NCBI GenBank assembly: GCA_002455215.1
Contig: DKKK01000136.1
Location: forward strand, 1-21,566
Direction of reading: 5' to 3'
DNA: 21,566 bases
DNA from: Anaerolineales bacterium UBA6668
GTDB taxonomy: Bacteria; Chloroflexota; Anaerolineae; Anaerolineales; UBA6668
Part shown: positions 21,150 to 21,566 of the stretch, one piece after another
How positions within the stretch are numbered: the stretch's first letter is position 1
Layout: each line of letters begins with the position of its first letter
Notes under the pieces: model-generated
What the model was told of the DNA's origin: nothing
What the model saw: the letters and a program-made list of their open reading frames with translations, nothing else
Databases searched by the model: none
Position numbers and translations under genes: made by a program

Positions 21150-21566
21150 CAGATAGGTCTCCTAAAGTTTTTTGGGTAAAATTGGAAAAAACGGACTGCC
21201 TTGTTAGACAGCGTTTGCGTCAACACTGTCACAAACCATTCTGGAAAACAGTTGGAATTGGTGCGTGCCCATCGCACCGAAAACCCGTGTCGAATATAAC
21301 GATAGTAGTGAATTTGAGACACAAAATATGGCGAAACCTGTTTGGCAGATAGCAGTTCTCTTGCTTCAAAAAAACGAACTGCACCCGATAAACAAATCTG
21401 CTGGATGGTTTCTCACAATGGTAGATGGGAGGTAACTGCTCAGCCTTGTTTGATAAGACTGGCTAAAATCTGAATGAACCTAGTTTGTTGTCCAAAATAT
21501 AGGCAGACAGGTCCAAACCGTTGATTTTTTAGAACGCCCCACATGAATAGACACGGTTTCGTAGAG
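21150..21566. other. 417-base region without a gene at the window end
   Basis: I see no coding region. It contains palindromic element copy 10 (21255-21300) and a perfect 7-bp hairpin GCAGTTC (21352-21358) / GAACTGC (21376-21382). The promoter of the MscS-like gene should lie in its left part. A purine-rich GGGAGG at about 21426-21431 has no start codon close behind it. A neighbouring gene may begin beyond the window. Confidence 0.5.
21255..21300. repeat. Palindromic element, copy 10 (degenerate)
   Basis: GGTGCGTGCCCATCGCACC forms a short hairpin. It is followed by GAAAACCCGTGTCGAATATAAC, whose CCGTGTCGAATAT end (21285-21297) is identical to the right arm of copy 6. The left arm is not clear, so this may be a half element. 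Confidence 0.5.

Noticed and set aside
447..21300. Palindromic elements considered as ordinary intrinsic terminators
   Set aside because: Several lie upstream of genes or within an operon, copies occur in both orientations, and they share loop and arm sequences beyond what termination requires.

Overview
The window is a 21.6 kb stretch of bacterial chromosome with moderate GC content. Gene content suggests a member of the Chloroflexota, possibly Anaerolineae-like; this is an inference from style and is not proven. The clues are extracytoplasmic proteins with long Thr/Pro linkers of the TPTPxPTxTP type, a YfhO-type polytopic protein beside a sortase, frequent TTG/GTG starts, and a NusG with a long N-terminal extension.

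Layout. Positions 1-4198 (+) form a translation/transcription/secretion block: the tail of tuf, rpmG, tRNA-Trp(CCA), secE, nusG, rplK, rplA, an L10 leader with an attenuator hairpin, rplJ (TTG start) and rplL. It ends in two stacked hairpin terminators, and rpoB/rpoC do not follow. Positions 4433-5602 (-) encode a tail-anchored protein with a helical N-terminal domain and a long Pro/Gln/Ser linker. Positions 5603-6340 hold no convincing gene but carry hairpins and short repeats. An MFS transporter follows (6341-7705, +), then purH (7788-9305, -), a membrane-anchored SUMF1/FGE-fold protein (9401-10567, -) and the biotin transporter bioY (10812-11381, -, TTG start). Positions 11657-15590 (+) encode a SAM methyltransferase, a sortase and a YfhO-like membrane protein, apparently a cell-envelope cluster. 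A serine-hydrolase lipoprotein (15555-17090, -) overlaps the end of the YfhO gene tail to tail. Positions 17312-18643 (+) are the rpsF-ssb-rpsR replication/translation operon, followed by a membrane-anchored parvulin-type foldase (18767-20215, +) instead of the usual rplI. An MscS-type channel (20343-21149, -) and 417 bases without a gene close the window.

The most notable non-coding signal is a dispersed family of about ten imperfect palindromic elements, roughly 50-110 bp each. Each has outer inverted arms related to ATATTCGGCAC / GTGTCGAATAT and an inner hairpin related to TTGCGTTTTT / AAAAACGCAA. They sit in almost every larger intergenic gap, including inside the rpsF-ssb operon. One copy appears to supply the first ~35 codons of the YfhO-like gene as predicted from its longest reading frame. 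I do not recognise the family. A second oddity is the serine hydrolase, whose catalytic fold is interrupted by a four-helix membrane segment and whose second and third catalytic motifs are degenerate.
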